This document shows positions 33,594 to 41,470 of a stretch of DNA of 41,519 bases, one piece after another. The position numbers and the translations under genes were made by a program. Each line of letters opens with the position of its first letter. The first letter of the stretch is position 1. A model generated the notes under the pieces. That model made no database searches. It saw nothing but the letters and a program-made list of their open reading frames with translations, and was not told the DNA's origin. The DNA comes from Bacillota bacterium (GTDB taxonomy: Bacteria > Bacillota > Negativicutes > Sporomusales > CTSoil-080). The stretch covers positions 1 to 41,519 of the forward strand of contig JAGGAD010000029.1 in the NCBI GenBank assembly GCA_017889625.1, given 5' to 3'.

Positions 33594-33800
33594 CTATTTA
33601 CAGCCGCTGCACCCGGATGAACAAGAACCGCCGCAGCCCGAGCCGCTGCCGCCCGTACCGGGACTACATACACTCGATACCATTTTATTCACCTTAACCG
33701 CCCCGCAATCCGGACACTTCACCGAGCCTTCCCAGTTAATCCGGCAAAGCTGCTCAAACCCTTTGCCACACTCTTTACACTTAAATTCATATATCGGCAT
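33594..33800 (-). CDS. FmdB-family zinc ribbon protein
   Basis: A 68-residue protein opening MPIYEFKCKECGKGFEQLC, with a second knuckle CPDCG (residues about 34-38), giving a four-Cys zinc ribbon of the FmdB regulatory type. The C-terminal 20 residues are Gly/Ser/Cys-rich (GGSGSGCGGSCSSGCSGCK), adding six more Cys that might bind metal. It is the last gene in the gamma-carbonic anhydrase-ndk group, 22 nt after ndk. Its exact role is unknown. Confidence 0.9.
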   Translation of the reverse strand: MPIYEFKCKECGKGFEQLCRINWEGSVKCPDCGAVKVNKMVSSVCSPGTGGSGSGCGGSCSSGCSGCK

Positions 33801-33822
33801 AATTACGCCTCCCCCTTCTATT

Positions 33823-34239
33823 CTACCTCAATATCTCACTGCTCAAAAAGAAATTAGCCATCTCCCGGGCCGCGCTCTCCGGGCTATCGGAACCATGCAC
33901 AATATTCTCAGTAACACTCAACGCATAATCACCGCGAATCGTCCCCGGCCCAGCCTCCGCCGGATTCGTCGGCCCCATCATTTTCCGCACAACCTTAACC
34001 GCCTCCGGCCCCGCCACAATCATCGCCACCAACGGGCCCGAAGTAATAAAATCAATCAGCCGGCCAAAAAACTCTTTCCCCCGATGCTCCTTGTAATGCG
34101 CCTCCGCTTGCTCCGGCGTTAACCGCATCAACTTAAGCGCGCAAAGATACAGTCCCCGCCGCTCGAACCGGGAAATAATATCCCCAACCGCCCCCGCCGC
34201 AACCCCATCAGGCTTTACCAGCACCAACGTCTTTTCCAT
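33823..34239 (-). CDS. ndk: Nucleoside-diphosphate kinase
   Basis: A 138-residue enzyme that transfers the gamma phosphate between nucleoside tri- and diphosphates through a phosphohistidine. Motifs: [20 protein letters not shown] at the start, the conserved [20 protein letters not shown], and the active-site His in [12 protein letters not shown] (about residue 115). The ATG at 34239 has GGAGG 5 nt upstream; a GTG four codons earlier is open but overlaps the SD. It begins just after the gamma-carbonic anhydrase stop and is probably co-transcribed. Confidence 0.96.
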   Translation of the reverse strand: MEKTLVLVKPDGVAAGAVGDIISRFERRGLYLCALKLMRLTPEQAEAHYKEHRGKEFFGRLIDFITSGPLVAMIVAGPEAVKVVRKMMGPTNPAEAGPGTIRGDYALSVTENIVHGSDSPESAAREMANFFLSSEILR

Positions 34240-34251
34240 AAAACCCTCCAC

Positions 34252-34773
34252 CTACTTTACCGAAGAATATTGTCCTGCCAACTCATAATAAAATTGTGCC
34301 GAATGCTTGAGATCAGCTATCTCCGCCTCACTAACCTCGCGAGTCACCCGGCCCGGCGATCCCAGCACCAACGAATTCGGCGGAATTACCTTGCCTTGCG
34401 TCACAACCGCACCCGCGCCGATAATACAATTATCCCCGATTTTTGAACCGCTTAACAAAACTGCCCCCATTCCGATCAGGCAATTATCCCCCACCACACA
34501 GCCATGCACCAGCGCATTATGACCAACCGTCACATAATCGCCGACAATCGCCGGATTTATATGATCAACATGAACCACCGAACCATCCTGGATATTCGTA
34601 AACTTGCCAATCCGGATAAAATTCACATCCCCCCGCAGCACCGCATTATACCATATGCCACAGCCCGCACTGATCGTCACCGCCCCGATAACCCGAACGC
34701 CGTCAGCCAAAAACACATCCTCTGCCAACGCCGGCGCAACACTATTAAACCGTTCAATCGTCACCTGCTTCAT
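34252..34773 (-). CDS. Gamma-carbonic anhydrase family protein
   Basis: A 173-residue left-handed beta-helix protein. Hexapeptide repeats span residues about 15-140 (VRVIGAVTISAGCGIWYNAV; IGDNCIIGAGAVVTQGKVIP). Zinc-binding histidines are seen in VVHVDH and GHNALVHGC. The ending RVTREVSEAEIADLKHSAQFYYELA is typical of the YrdA/CaiE-like gamma-class group. Many members bind zinc, but carbonic anhydrase activity is not proven for all. Its ATG shares bases with the TGA of the M42 fragment upstream (ATGA), so translation may be coupled. ndk follows. Confidence 0.9.
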   Translation of the reverse strand: MKQVTIERFNSVAPALAEDVFLADGVRVIGAVTISAGCGIWYNAVLRGDVNFIRIGKFTNIQDGSVVHVDHINPAIVGDYVTVGHNALVHGCVVGDNCLIGMGAVLLSGSKIGDNCIIGAGAVVTQGKVIPPNSLVLGSPGRVTREVSEAEIADLKHSAQFYYELAGQYSSVK

Positions 34774-34907
34774 CCGAGCAACTCACGATAACTTTTCTGA
34801 TCAATCTTCCCCAGCCGTTCCTTTAACAACCCCTTAACCCGGTCCTCATACCCCGAAGCCCCGGCCACGTCACTAATCTCCTTTAACCAAACTAACTCCT
34901 TATCCAT
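34770..34907 (-). pseudogene. N-terminal fragment of an M42-family aminopeptidase
   Basis: A 45-codon frame, with GGGGGT upstream of its ATG. MDKELVWLKEISDVAGASGY followed by EDRVKGLLKERL matches the first helix and the SGYE motif of M42 glutamyl aminopeptidases/endoglucanase-like enzymes, normally about 350 residues. After GKIDQ it runs into unrelated residues and stops at TGA overlapping the gamma-carbonic anhydrase ATG. All metal ligands are lost. It now acts, if at all, as a short leader ORF feeding ribosomes to the next gene. Confidence 0.6.
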
Positions 34908-35231
34908 CAACAACCCCCTGTATCCTAATCCTAAAATTTATATTACAACTTCTAGTATATCAAATTTTGCCATTATCTATATTATTTCCCCAGCCAAAAT
35001 GATACTCCTCTTAAACAAAGGCTCTTTCTGCTCCCGGCAAATAGACTAATTCGAACACAAGAAAGGCAGTACATTGGCTTATGAAGCATTGTACTACCTT
35101 ATTTTTTAATGGGATCCTGATTGCTTAGAACCAGCATATGTCACAGGGACGATTCTTTCGACAGCACTATTTTTCTATTGTTCCTGTTAATTAGGCTCTG
35201 GATCAAAAAATATTACCTCATAAATATTAGC
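34908..35231. other. Intergenic region with a hairpin and REP-like repeat
   Basis: No gene is seen. A plus-oriented terminator-like hairpin spans 35063-35107 (AAGGCAGTAC with GTACTACCTT, one mismatch, then ATTTTTT). The 37-nt repeat at 35139-35175 is listed separately. The left part should hold the promoter of the gamma-carbonic anhydrase operon; a TATACT -10 is possible near 34957. Confidence 0.5.
35139..35175 (+). repeat. REP-like 37-nt repeat, copy A
   Basis: It begins TGTCACAGGGACGATTCT, contains CGACAGCACTATTTTTC, and matches 39115-39151 at about 30 of 37 positions. The TGTC...GACA ends can pair as a small hairpin. The AGAACCGTCC/TGTGACA flavour resembles the repeats left by REP-associated (Y1/IS200-type) transposases in Firmicutes; no transposase is in this window. 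Confidence 0.6.
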
Positions 35232-36293
35232 TTACGGTAACATGAACTCATTTTGTATTTTACTCATTAGAAAATCGAGTCCGTCTTGACGCTTCTTGGC
35301 GTCTATTGTATCAAAAACAACGTTGGACAAGTATTTATTTGATCCAGGGTCAACTACAAAAATATCTGCTTTCAAATGATAATTAAAATCATAATCTCCC
35401 GCACCAACATTACTTATATCAATAGCAATTACTGGGTTGGAATTTGTCGCTCTCCCATAATCTACAAGGTTTGCTTTCTTAAGAATAAAGGTTTGCTGCT
35501 TCGCACTGTTAGTTTCAACTTTACCTATTAACTCCAAGAATTCTGGAGATTTTGGTTTATTATCTCCATTGATAGGAACTTCACTTACCTGAAATTTTTC
35601 TGAAATCGTTTTTCTAACCTTTTCTACCAATTCCGGCTTTTCAAGAATAATATCTGACATAAAGACAACTACTGCCGGTTTACTTTCTCCCACTTGATTA
35701 CAACTTTTATTATCACTCAGTTCATTGGGCGGAGTCCAATAAAAATTTGCAACCAACTGATTAATTAAATCTTTAGCTCCGTCATCCATCCAAGGACTTG
35801 TTCCTTCCTTATACCAGCTAAGATATTCCACATATTTCTGAGAGGCCACATCAATAACTGCAACATTTTCCTTCATATCAACGCGAATGCCTGACCAAAA
35901 ATTGTCATATACGTTAAATGGTGAAATTGTAATCAGCATGACATAATCCGAATTTATGCTCCGCGCATACCTTGCCAACTCACCAATATTTACTACTCTA
36001 ATATCTTTTTCATTAGCCGGATCAGTTTTTACCTTTTCCGCAAACTCCAAGAACTCCGGCGATTTTGCCTGGTCATCTCCATAAATTACTACACTATTTG
36101 CAGCCTTGAATTTTTCATTAAGTGCATTCCTTATTTTGGCGACAGTCTTGCCGTCAGCGAGAATATGCTTATCCATAAATAAAACCACCGCTATTTGTGA
36201 CTTATCAGGCTTAATATTTACGTCATTGAGGCTTGCTATAGCTGACGGCAAACAACAAAGCAATAATATTAATACCACCAGTATCTTTTTCAT
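35232..36293 (-). CDS. Exported protein with a duplicated domain of unknown function
   Basis: A 353-residue protein with a signal peptide (1-21, ending SAIA). The mature part is two related halves, about 34-160 and 206-330. Shared features are a starting strand (IAVVLFMDKHIL / PAVVVFMSDIIL), GD-x(2-4)-KSPEFLE (about 72-83 and 243-254), KV-T-A, Y-R-NS (about 109-115 and 279-285) and a late strand (ENVAVIDVASQKY / ADIFVVDPGSNKY). An internal duplication is therefore clear. There is no enzyme motif and no membrane anchor beyond the signal. It is monocistronic, between hairpins that resemble each other (35063-35100 and 36455-36497). I do not recognise the family. Confidence 0.85.
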   Translation of the reverse strand: MKKILVVLILLLCCLPSAIASLNDVNIKPDKSQIAVVLFMDKHILADGKTVAKIRNALNEKFKAANSVVIYGDDQAKSPEFLEFAEKVKTDPANEKDIRVVNIGELARYARSINSDYVMLITISPFNVYDNFWSGIRVDMKENVAVIDVASQKYVEYLSWYKEGTSPWMDDGAKDLINQLVANFYWTPPNELSDNKSCNQVGESKPAVVVFMSDIILEKPELVEKVRKTISEKFQVSEVPINGDNKPKSPEFLELIGKVETNSAKQQTFILKKANLVDYGRATNSNPVIAIDISNVGAGDYDFNYHLKADIFVVDPGSNKYLSNVVFDTIDAKKRQDGLDFLMSKIQNEFMLP

Positions 36294-36454
36294 ACGAAAC
36301 CCCTTTCTATATAAACGTAACTACCAATTCTATTTTAAGTAAAATTTATCCTTCTTTTACATTAATAAGTAACTCAACATCAATCTTGCCGCTAGCTTTA
36401 TCTTAGCCGCCCGGCAAATCACCAAATTTTAAAACAGAGACTCTTTCCTGAAAC

Positions 36455-36497
36455 AATAGAGCAGTACAAGGCTGACTAAGCCTTGTACTGCTCTATT
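36455..36497 (-). terminator. 19-bp hairpin downstream of trpB2
   Basis: A perfect stem, AATAGAGCAGTACAAGGCT (36455-36473) with its complement at 36479-36497, 5-nt loop. It lies 195 bases after the trpB2 stop and before the secreted-protein gene. A weaker hairpin (36651-36674, CGCCC/GGGCG) is closer to trpB2 but lacks a T-run. Confidence 0.6.
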
Positions 36498-36691
36498 TAC
36501 TCTAATTTTTTCAGTATATCCACTTCACCCTAAACTTTCAAGATTTCAGTTTGCATAAAATTCAATACCTTCATTTTTTACATTCCTATAAAATGACAAT
36601 ACTGGTAGCCAACAATAAAACTCCTCATAATTTTTATCAATTATCGAAAGCGCCCCCTTCAAAATAAGAGGGCGACTATTACGTGATTATC

Positions 36692-38074
36692 CTATTCTTG
36701 AATTCCCGGTATTTTAGGAAGCTCGTCAAAGCCTTTTTGAAGCTCCTCATCTGTTGGAATGTAGTCACTCATTGTTCCTGCGTGGAAGGAATTGTATGCT
36801 GTCATATCAAAAAATCCGGTTCCAGTTAGTCCAAAAAGGATGGTTTTTTCTTCCCCGGTCTCCTTACATTTCAACGCTTCATCAATAGCAGCACGAATAG
36901 CATGAGCAGATTCTGGAGCTGGCAGGATGCTTTCATACTTTGCAAAGAAAGTAGCCGCCTCAAATACCGCGGTTTGCTCTACTGATACCGCTTCCATATA
37001 TCCATCGTGATACAGCTTGGAAAGGACTGGTGACATTCCGTGATATCTCAGTCCACCTGCATGGATTGGTGAGGGAGTGAACGTACAGCCCAGCGTGTAC
37101 ATTTTTGCCATAGGGGTAATTTTCCCTGTGTCGCAGTAATCATACACATACCGTCCTCTTGTCAAAGATGGACATGATGCCGGCTCCACTGCTACCAAGC
37201 GTGGATTAGCCTTACCTAAAAGCTTATCCCTCATAAACGGTGCAATTAGGCCACCAAGATTCGAACCGCCGCCTGCGCAGCCAATTACTACGTCGGGATA
37301 TTCTCCAAGTATTTTCATCGCTTGCTCACTTTCCAAGCCGATAATTGACTGGTGAAGCAGTACCTGATTCAGCACGGAACCTAACACATATTTGCAGCCC
37401 GCTGTAGTAACAGCCTTTTCTACCGCTTCAGAAATTGCACAGCCAAGACTTCCTGTAGTATTCGGATTCGTTGCTAAAATCTTTTTTCCGGCTTCTGTCG
37501 TATTGCTGGGACTGGATATTACGGTTGCACCAAAGGTTTCCATGATTGATTTACGGAAAGGCTTTTGTTCATAAGATGCCTTTACCATATATACTGTGAG
37601 CGGAATTCCGAAATAACAGCAAGCTTCCGCCAGCGCCGTTCCCCACTGCCCAGCCCCCGTTTCTGTCGTAAGTCCCTTTAAGCCCTGCTCCTTTGCGTAA
37701 TACGCCTGCGCAATAGCCGAGTTCAGTTTATGACTTCCGGATGTATTATTTCCTTCGAATTTATAGTAAATCTTCGCCGGAGTTTCTAACGCCTTTTCTA
37801 AATTGTATGCACGGCACAATGGTGAAGGCCGGTAATTTTTATACATTTCCAAAACTTCTTCAGGTATATCAACATACCTCGTTGTCTCATCCAGTTCCTG
37901 ATGAGACAACTTTTCGCAGAATACAGGGTACAAATCTTCCGGTACTGCCGGTTTTCCTGTTGCTGGAATTAACATAGGATCAGGCTTTGCTTTCATGTCT
38001 GCACGCAAATTGTACCATTGTGTTGGCATCTGATCCTCAGTTAAATATAATCTGTGTGGAATTTTCTTTGTCAT
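36692..38074 (-). CDS. trpB2: TrpB2-type tryptophan synthase beta-like protein
   Basis: A 460-residue PLP enzyme that joins indole and serine to give tryptophan. It opens KKIPHRLYLTEDQMPTQWYN, the long N-terminus of the TrpB2 group rather than TrpB1. The PLP lysine is in NTSGSHKLNSAIAQ (about K117), followed by TETGAGQWGTALAEAC and the phosphate-binding GCAGGGSNLGG (about 271-281). No trpA is adjacent, in keeping with TrpB2 acting without TrpA, for example in indole salvage. It is controlled by a tryptophan T-box upstream. SD AGGGAG precedes the ATG. Confidence 0.93.
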   Translation of the reverse strand: MTKKIPHRLYLTEDQMPTQWYNLRADMKAKPDPMLIPATGKPAVPEDLYPVFCEKLSHQELDETTRYVDIPEEVLEMYKNYRPSPLCRAYNLEKALETPAKIYYKFEGNNTSGSHKLNSAIAQAYYAKEQGLKGLTTETGAGQWGTALAEACCYFGIPLTVYMVKASYEQKPFRKSIMETFGATVISSPSNTTEAGKKILATNPNTTGSLGCAISEAVEKAVTTAGCKYVLGSVLNQVLLHQSIIGLESEQAMKILGEYPDVVIGCAGGGSNLGGLIAPFMRDKLLGKANPRLVAVEPASCPSLTRGRYVYDYCDTGKITPMAKMYTLGCTFTPSPIHAGGLRYHGMSPVLSKLYHDGYMEAVSVEQTAVFEAATFFAKYESILPAPESAHAIRAAIDEALKCKETGEEKTILFGLTGTGFFDMTAYNSFHAGTMSDYIPTDEELQKGFDELPKIPGIQE

Positions 38075-38112
38075 GATAAGTTCTCCCTTCAGTTATCTAA
38101 ATTTTTATAAAC

Positions 38113-38395
38113 AAAAAAGACTTTTGTCTCAACCTTCACTGAGACAAAAGTCTATACTTCTGTGGTACCACTCAAATTGATGCGAAAACGCACCCACTTT
38201 TTCTGCATACACTATGATATGCACTTCCTTGGTAACGGGTGAAGTTCCCGTCAAGTACTACTAGCCAGCTACCTGTAACTGCTTTTCGCCCTGCCCTCCT
38301 AAGTCCATTCAGCTAAGGCTTCCCTGTTGCGATTCCACCACCCGCAACTCTCTGTAAGAGACCAGCACAAAACCTACTCTTCTTAATCATTGGTT
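38113..38395 (-). ncRNA. T-box leader (tryptophan) of trpB2
   Basis: Read on the minus strand, Stem I has the AGAGAG and GGTGGTGGAATCG elements, and the specifier loop GAATGGAC places UGG (Trp) at 38307-38305. The antiterminator bulge motif reads GAGTGGTACCACA (38175-38162), close to the T-box consensus. A terminator follows: a 14-bp perfect stem 38118-38131 / 38140-38153 and a T-run. Uncharged tRNA-Trp should stabilise the antiterminator and switch trpB2 on. The Trp specifier fits the gene's function. Confidence 0.92.
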
Positions 38396-38417
38396 TCAGT
38401 ATATTCTTATTAACTGT

Positions 38418-38446
38418 AATATACGCTTCTAAAAAGATTTTGTCAA
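38418..38446 (-). promoter_or_regulatory. Promoter of the T-box/trpB2 transcript
   Basis: On the minus strand, TTGACA (38446-38441), 17-bp spacer, TATATT (38423-38418), just before the T-box Stem I. Confidence 0.88.
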
Positions 38447-38688
38447 TCATTTCTTACCCTTTTCTCAATAACTTTCAAAAATATTTTTCAATATCATCAG
38501 TTATTAACTTTTACAACAAATTACAGCCTAATCTTATCCTCTGACGATAATAACTGTAATAAATTCCTACTTTTCTGCCAATATTTAGTCGAAACCATTA
38601 GTACTAGTAACCAAGCATTTTCACCATCGTTTTATTCAACTACAGATTTGTCAATAGGACTTAAGTATTGAAAAGCAGGACTTTAGTC
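38447..38688. other. AT-rich divergent spacer
   Basis: About 240 bases between the trpB2 promoter and the riboswitch promoter. I see no gene, RNA motif or clear repeat. Confidence 0.6.
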
Positions 38689-38717
38689 TTGACTTCATTT
38701 GTAGTTTTGTGTATTAT
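38689..38717 (+). promoter_or_regulatory. Promoter of the c-di-GMP riboswitch transcript
   Basis: TTGACT (38689-38694), 17-bp spacer, TATTAT (38712-38717). Predicted transcription start near 38724, about 20 nt before the aptamer. Confidence 0.85.
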
Positions 38718-38745
38718 TGAGTAGAAAATTGAAATTTTAGCAAAC

Positions 38746-38821
38746 TTATTGAAAGATAAGGACGCAAAGCCGTGGGTCTAAGGATGAATAGTCTATGATT
38801 GCCTGGTTGCCGATTCAATAA
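38746..38821 (+). ncRNA. c-di-GMP-I (GEMM-I) riboswitch aptamer
   Basis: The GEMM-I core is present in order: GGACGCAAAGCC, GGGTCTAAGG, ACTATGATTG-like (TCTATGATTG), CCTGGTTGCCG. It is closed by P1, TTATTGAA (38746-38753) with TTCAATAA (38814-38821). A terminator-like hairpin follows (38832-38876: CACTAGTCT / AGATTGGTG then TTAATTTTTTT). The downstream target is the 55-residue membrane protein at 38941. Ligand binding probably decides readthrough, but whether c-di-GMP turns it on or off cannot be told by eye. Confidence 0.93.
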
Positions 38822-38831
38822 TGAATTGTAG

Positions 38832-38876
38832 TTAATTGGCACTAGTCTGTTTTTAGATTGGTGTTAATTTTTTTCG
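38832..38876 (+). terminator. Expression-platform terminator of the GEMM-I riboswitch
   Basis: CACTAGTCT (38840-38848) pairs with AGATTGGTG (38855-38863), extended by TTAA/TTAA outside a small bulge, then seven Ts. Confidence 0.75.
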
Positions 38877-38940
38877 CACCAAGATGCTAGTGTTTTATTG
38901 TCAATAGCGACCAGAGAAAAAAGAAAATAGGGTGATTTTT

Positions 38941-39108
38941 TTGGAATATTGGACAATATCAGTCGCTGCATTATTGGTTTATTCAGTTAGCTTTATTTTT
39001 TATCGCGTTTATCTCTTAATAAAGCCAAAAAACAAATATCTTTTTGTTAATAATTCTCACCCCATAGATGTTATAAGAACGTACCATGCTAATAAAACTC
39101 CTAAATAA
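38941..39108 (+). CDS. Small single-pass membrane protein under c-di-GMP riboswitch
   Basis: A 55-residue protein (MEYWTISVAALLVYSVSFIF followed by YRVYLLIKPKNKYLF, ending YHANKTPK) with one membrane helix at residues about 5-27 and a basic, probably cytoplasmic, tail. The TTG start follows AGGGTGAT (38929-38936) by about 5 nt; a GTG three codons upstream is open but overlaps that SD. It is the only frame after the riboswitch terminator, and no further plus-strand gene follows, so it is the apparent c-di-GMP target. I do not recognise a family. Confidence 0.65.
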   Translation: MEYWTISVAALLVYSVSFIFYRVYLLIKPKNKYLFVNNSHPIDVIRTYHANKTPK

Positions 39109-39114
39109 CAAAAC

Positions 39115-39151
39115 TGTCGCAAGGACGGTTCTAGTGACAGCACTATTTTTC
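39115..39151 (+). repeat. REP-like 37-nt repeat, copy B
   Basis: It begins TGTCGCAAGGACGGTTCT, continues to GTGACAGCACTATTTTTC, and is in the same orientation as 35139-35175. It lies just after the small membrane protein gene and can form a TGTC...GACA hairpin, so it may also end that transcript. Confidence 0.6.
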
Positions 39152-39210
39152 GCACTTTTTCTCTGTTTTTTCCTGTTACGTCAGCTAGTAATCGACCTAA
39201 TAATTCTGTT

Positions 39211-39330
39211 TTAACGGTTAGAATTTTTTTCCCGAAGCCGGCTCTCCATCCCCACTAAACTCATACTTTCCTGTACTATAAAATAAAATTCCTTGATAGC
39301 ATTGGCAAAATCGGTGTTCTCCTGAAACAT
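39211..39330 (-). CDS. Possible 39-residue ORF
   Basis: The frame MFQENTDFANAIKEFYFIVQ continues through ESMSLVGMESRLREKNSNR. It is amphipathic and helical in character, in a gene-free stretch after the chemoreceptor 3 terminator. The upstream SD is weak and an in-frame stop lies five codons before the ATG. Not recognised; it could be a fragment of a lost gene. Confidence 0.3.
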   Translation of the reverse strand: MFQENTDFANAIKEFYFIVQESMSLVGMESRLREKNSNR

Positions 39331-39432
39331 TTCTATATCCGGTTAGATCATAAGATATCAAATAAATCTGATAATAACTAGCAAGACACGTCCTAAAATG
39401 ACAAGTTGTGACGGTTATATCCCGGTTATTTT

Positions 39433-39476
39433 AAATGAGCAGCGCTGAACCCAAAAAGGTTCAGCACTGCTCATTT
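39433..39476 (-). terminator. Terminator of chemoreceptor 3
   Basis: A 19-bp stem with one mismatch (39433-39451 with 39458-39476), 6-nt A-rich loop, about 100 bases past the chemoreceptor stop; T-rich on the minus strand. Confidence 0.8.
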
Positions 39477-39574
39477 ATCGTTTCGCTACCATTAAATATT
39501 ATTAGTCGATGTTTTTATCTTCTTCAAAACCTTTATTTTACCATTTTTAACAATTGGCGGTTCGCCGCAGCTTA

Positions 39575-41329
39575 TCAAATTTTAAATTTATGAATCGCCA
39601 CTTGCAAATCTTCTGCCATTTTTGCTAAGTACTGACTTGACGCCGCAATTTCTTCCATTGACGCAGTCTGTTCTTCTGTAGCTGACGAAATAGTCTGGGT
39701 TTCTTCAGCTACATTCCTACTCTCTCTATCAATATCCTGTACAGCATTAACTACATTTTGGGTTCCACTTGTAACTTCTTGAATAGCGGCAGATATTTCA
39801 TGAATTTGATTATTGATTTCCCGAACCATTGTTAATATTTCTTCAAAACTCCGACCTGCGACCACTACATCTTTTGCTCCTGCATCGACTTCTTTTTTGC
39901 TGTCATTCATAAAAACTACCGCACTATCCGTTTTTGCTTGTACTTCACTGATTAATTCTGTTATCTGTTTTGCCGATTCTTGTGATTGCTCGGCAAGTTT
40001 TCTGACCTCTTCTGCGACCACGGCAAAACCACGCCCTGCCTCGCCTGCCCTTGCAGCTTCGATGGCAGCATTTAAAGCTAATAGATTAGTTTGTCCTGAA
40101 ATACTGGAAATAGCGCCAACAATTTGCCCGATCTGTTTTGACTTTTCTTCTAACTCGCCAATTACTTTGGCAGTGTCATTCGTTTTTTGTTCAATGATGT
40201 TCATTTGATTTACCGCTTGTTTTATTGCCTGCTCTCCATTATTAGCGGTCAACGCTGTTTTCTCAGCCGAAGTTGAAACAACCGTCGTATTGTCGGCCAC
40301 TTGATTAATGGCCTTAGATATTTGTTGAACAATTTCATTTGCATTAGTAGCCAAATTTAATTGATTTTCCGATCCTTGTGCAACATCAGTTACTGAAGCT
40401 GCTACTTGAGTAGATGCCTGCGCCGATTGTTCCGCACTGGCCGTAAGCTCTTCAGAAGATGACGCTAATTTTTCCGAAGTATTGGCTAATTGCTTAATTA
40501 ATGCTCTGATATTTTTATTCATTACATCAACCGATTTCGTTACCGTGCCAAATTCACTTTTGTCCCGCAAATTTTGTTCAGAAACCTCTTTTGAAAAATC
40601 CCCCTTGGCAACGGTTTCCAAAAACCGCACAACATCTGACAAGCGTTTTGTAATACTTTTAGAAATGATCGAACCAAGTAAAACCCCTAAGAAAATCGCT
40701 ATAACAATAATACTAATAAAAATTATATTGGCTGCCGCAAAACTTTTTTGGTTTTCCTTATTCAGATCTTCAGCCGATTGTTTAGTTTCTTTTGTTAAAT
40801 TAGTGAGATTTTCATTAAATTGTTCTATTAATGATTGAACTTGTTGTTTATACAATGCATAAGCTTCTACATCTTTATTCTGTAGAGCAAGTTCAATTAC
40901 TTTACTTCTTGCCTCGCGATATTTTCCTAGAACATCGCGCATATCTTTGACTTCGGCTTTTTGTTTATCACTTATTGGCATCTGTTCAAACTTTGTCAAA
41001 TTTTCATCAAATAATTGAGCTCTTTTATTAATTTCATCCACTAAACCTTGACTTTGTTTCTGATCCTTTGTCAGCATTAATTCCATTATATTTTTATCAA
41101 TATAGCGTGCATGTATTCGATTGTCACTCATAAGCTCAACTGCAATTAATTTTTCATTATACATCTTATTAACAACCACGTTAGAATTGTTCAAAAACAA
41201 GTATCCGGTGACACCAACACAAATCAATCCAATAATTAAAACTAAAATTAATAACGCTAATCTTTGTACTACCTTAAGATTATTTAACCAATTCAAATTC
41301 AAATTCAATCGCCCCTTAATATTTAACAT
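39575..41329 (-). CDS. Methyl-accepting chemotaxis protein 3
   Basis: A 584-residue chemoreceptor. TM1 is at residues about 24-46, the four-helix-bundle sensor about 47-200 ([38 protein letters not shown]), TM2 about 203-225, HAMP about 226-280 and the signalling domain about 285-584. Its tip is [20 protein letters not shown] then [22 protein letters not shown], with SISGQ and GEAGR where chemoreceptors 1 and 2 have GIASQ and GEQGR, so it is a more distant paralogue. A piece of a close relative of its sensor survives at 10210-10341. The first ATG (41329) lacks an SD; a TTG nine codons in has AAGGGG suitably placed, so the true start is uncertain. Confidence 0.92.
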   Translation of the reverse strand: MLNIKGRLNLNLNWLNNLKVVQRLALLILVLIIGLICVGVTGYLFLNNSNVVVNKMYNEKLIAVELMSDNRIHARYIDKNIMELMLTKDQKQSQGLVDEINKRAQLFDENLTKFEQMPISDKQKAEVKDMRDVLGKYREARSKVIELALQNKDVEAYALYKQQVQSLIEQFNENLTNLTKETKQSAEDLNKENQKSFAAANIIFISIIVIAIFLGVLLGSIISKSITKRLSDVVRFLETVAKGDFSKEVSEQNLRDKSEFGTVTKSVDVMNKNIRALIKQLANTSEKLASSSEELTASAEQSAQASTQVAASVTDVAQGSENQLNLATNANEIVQQISKAINQVADNTTVVSTSAEKTALTANNGEQAIKQAVNQMNIIEQKTNDTAKVIGELEEKSKQIGQIVGAISSISGQTNLLALNAAIEAARAGEAGRGFAVVAEEVRKLAEQSQESAKQITELISEVQAKTDSAVVFMNDSKKEVDAGAKDVVVAGRSFEEILTMVREINNQIHEISAAIQEVTSGTQNVVNAVQDIDRESRNVAEETQTISSATEEQTASMEEIAASSQYLAKMAEDLQVAIHKFKI

Positions 41330-41346
41330 TTACTTATATACGCAGT

Positions 41347-41354
41347 TTCGACAA
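41347..41354 (-). promoter_or_regulatory. Possible Spo0A (0A) box upstream of chemoreceptor 3
   Basis: The minus strand reads TTGTCGAA within AATTTGTCGAA, the same 11 bases as upstream of chemoreceptor 1, about 20 bp before the first ATG. Confidence 0.3.
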
Positions 41355-41430
41355 ATTGTGCCAAATTCCTGCATTATCTACCTCTTTTTAAAATTATTTA
41401 GAGTTAGAATAAAAAAGCTTGCTTAATTGA

Positions 41431-41470
41431 AAGGCGAGATGCCACTTTGTAAGGCGAGACGCCATTTTGT
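41431..41470. repeat. Two tandem 20-nt repeats
   Basis: AAGGCGAGATGCCACTTTGT is followed directly by AAGGCGAGACGCCATTTTGT (18 of 20 identical). Each contains a small palindrome (GGCGAGACGCC in the second copy). A weaker AAATCGACAA...TTTGTAAA follows. The array may continue past the window edge. Confidence 0.7.

Noticed and set aside
41345-41363. Possible sigma-54 promoter (TGGCAC) before chemoreceptor 3
   Set aside because: The -24-like TGGCAC has no TTGC/GC element at the required spacing.
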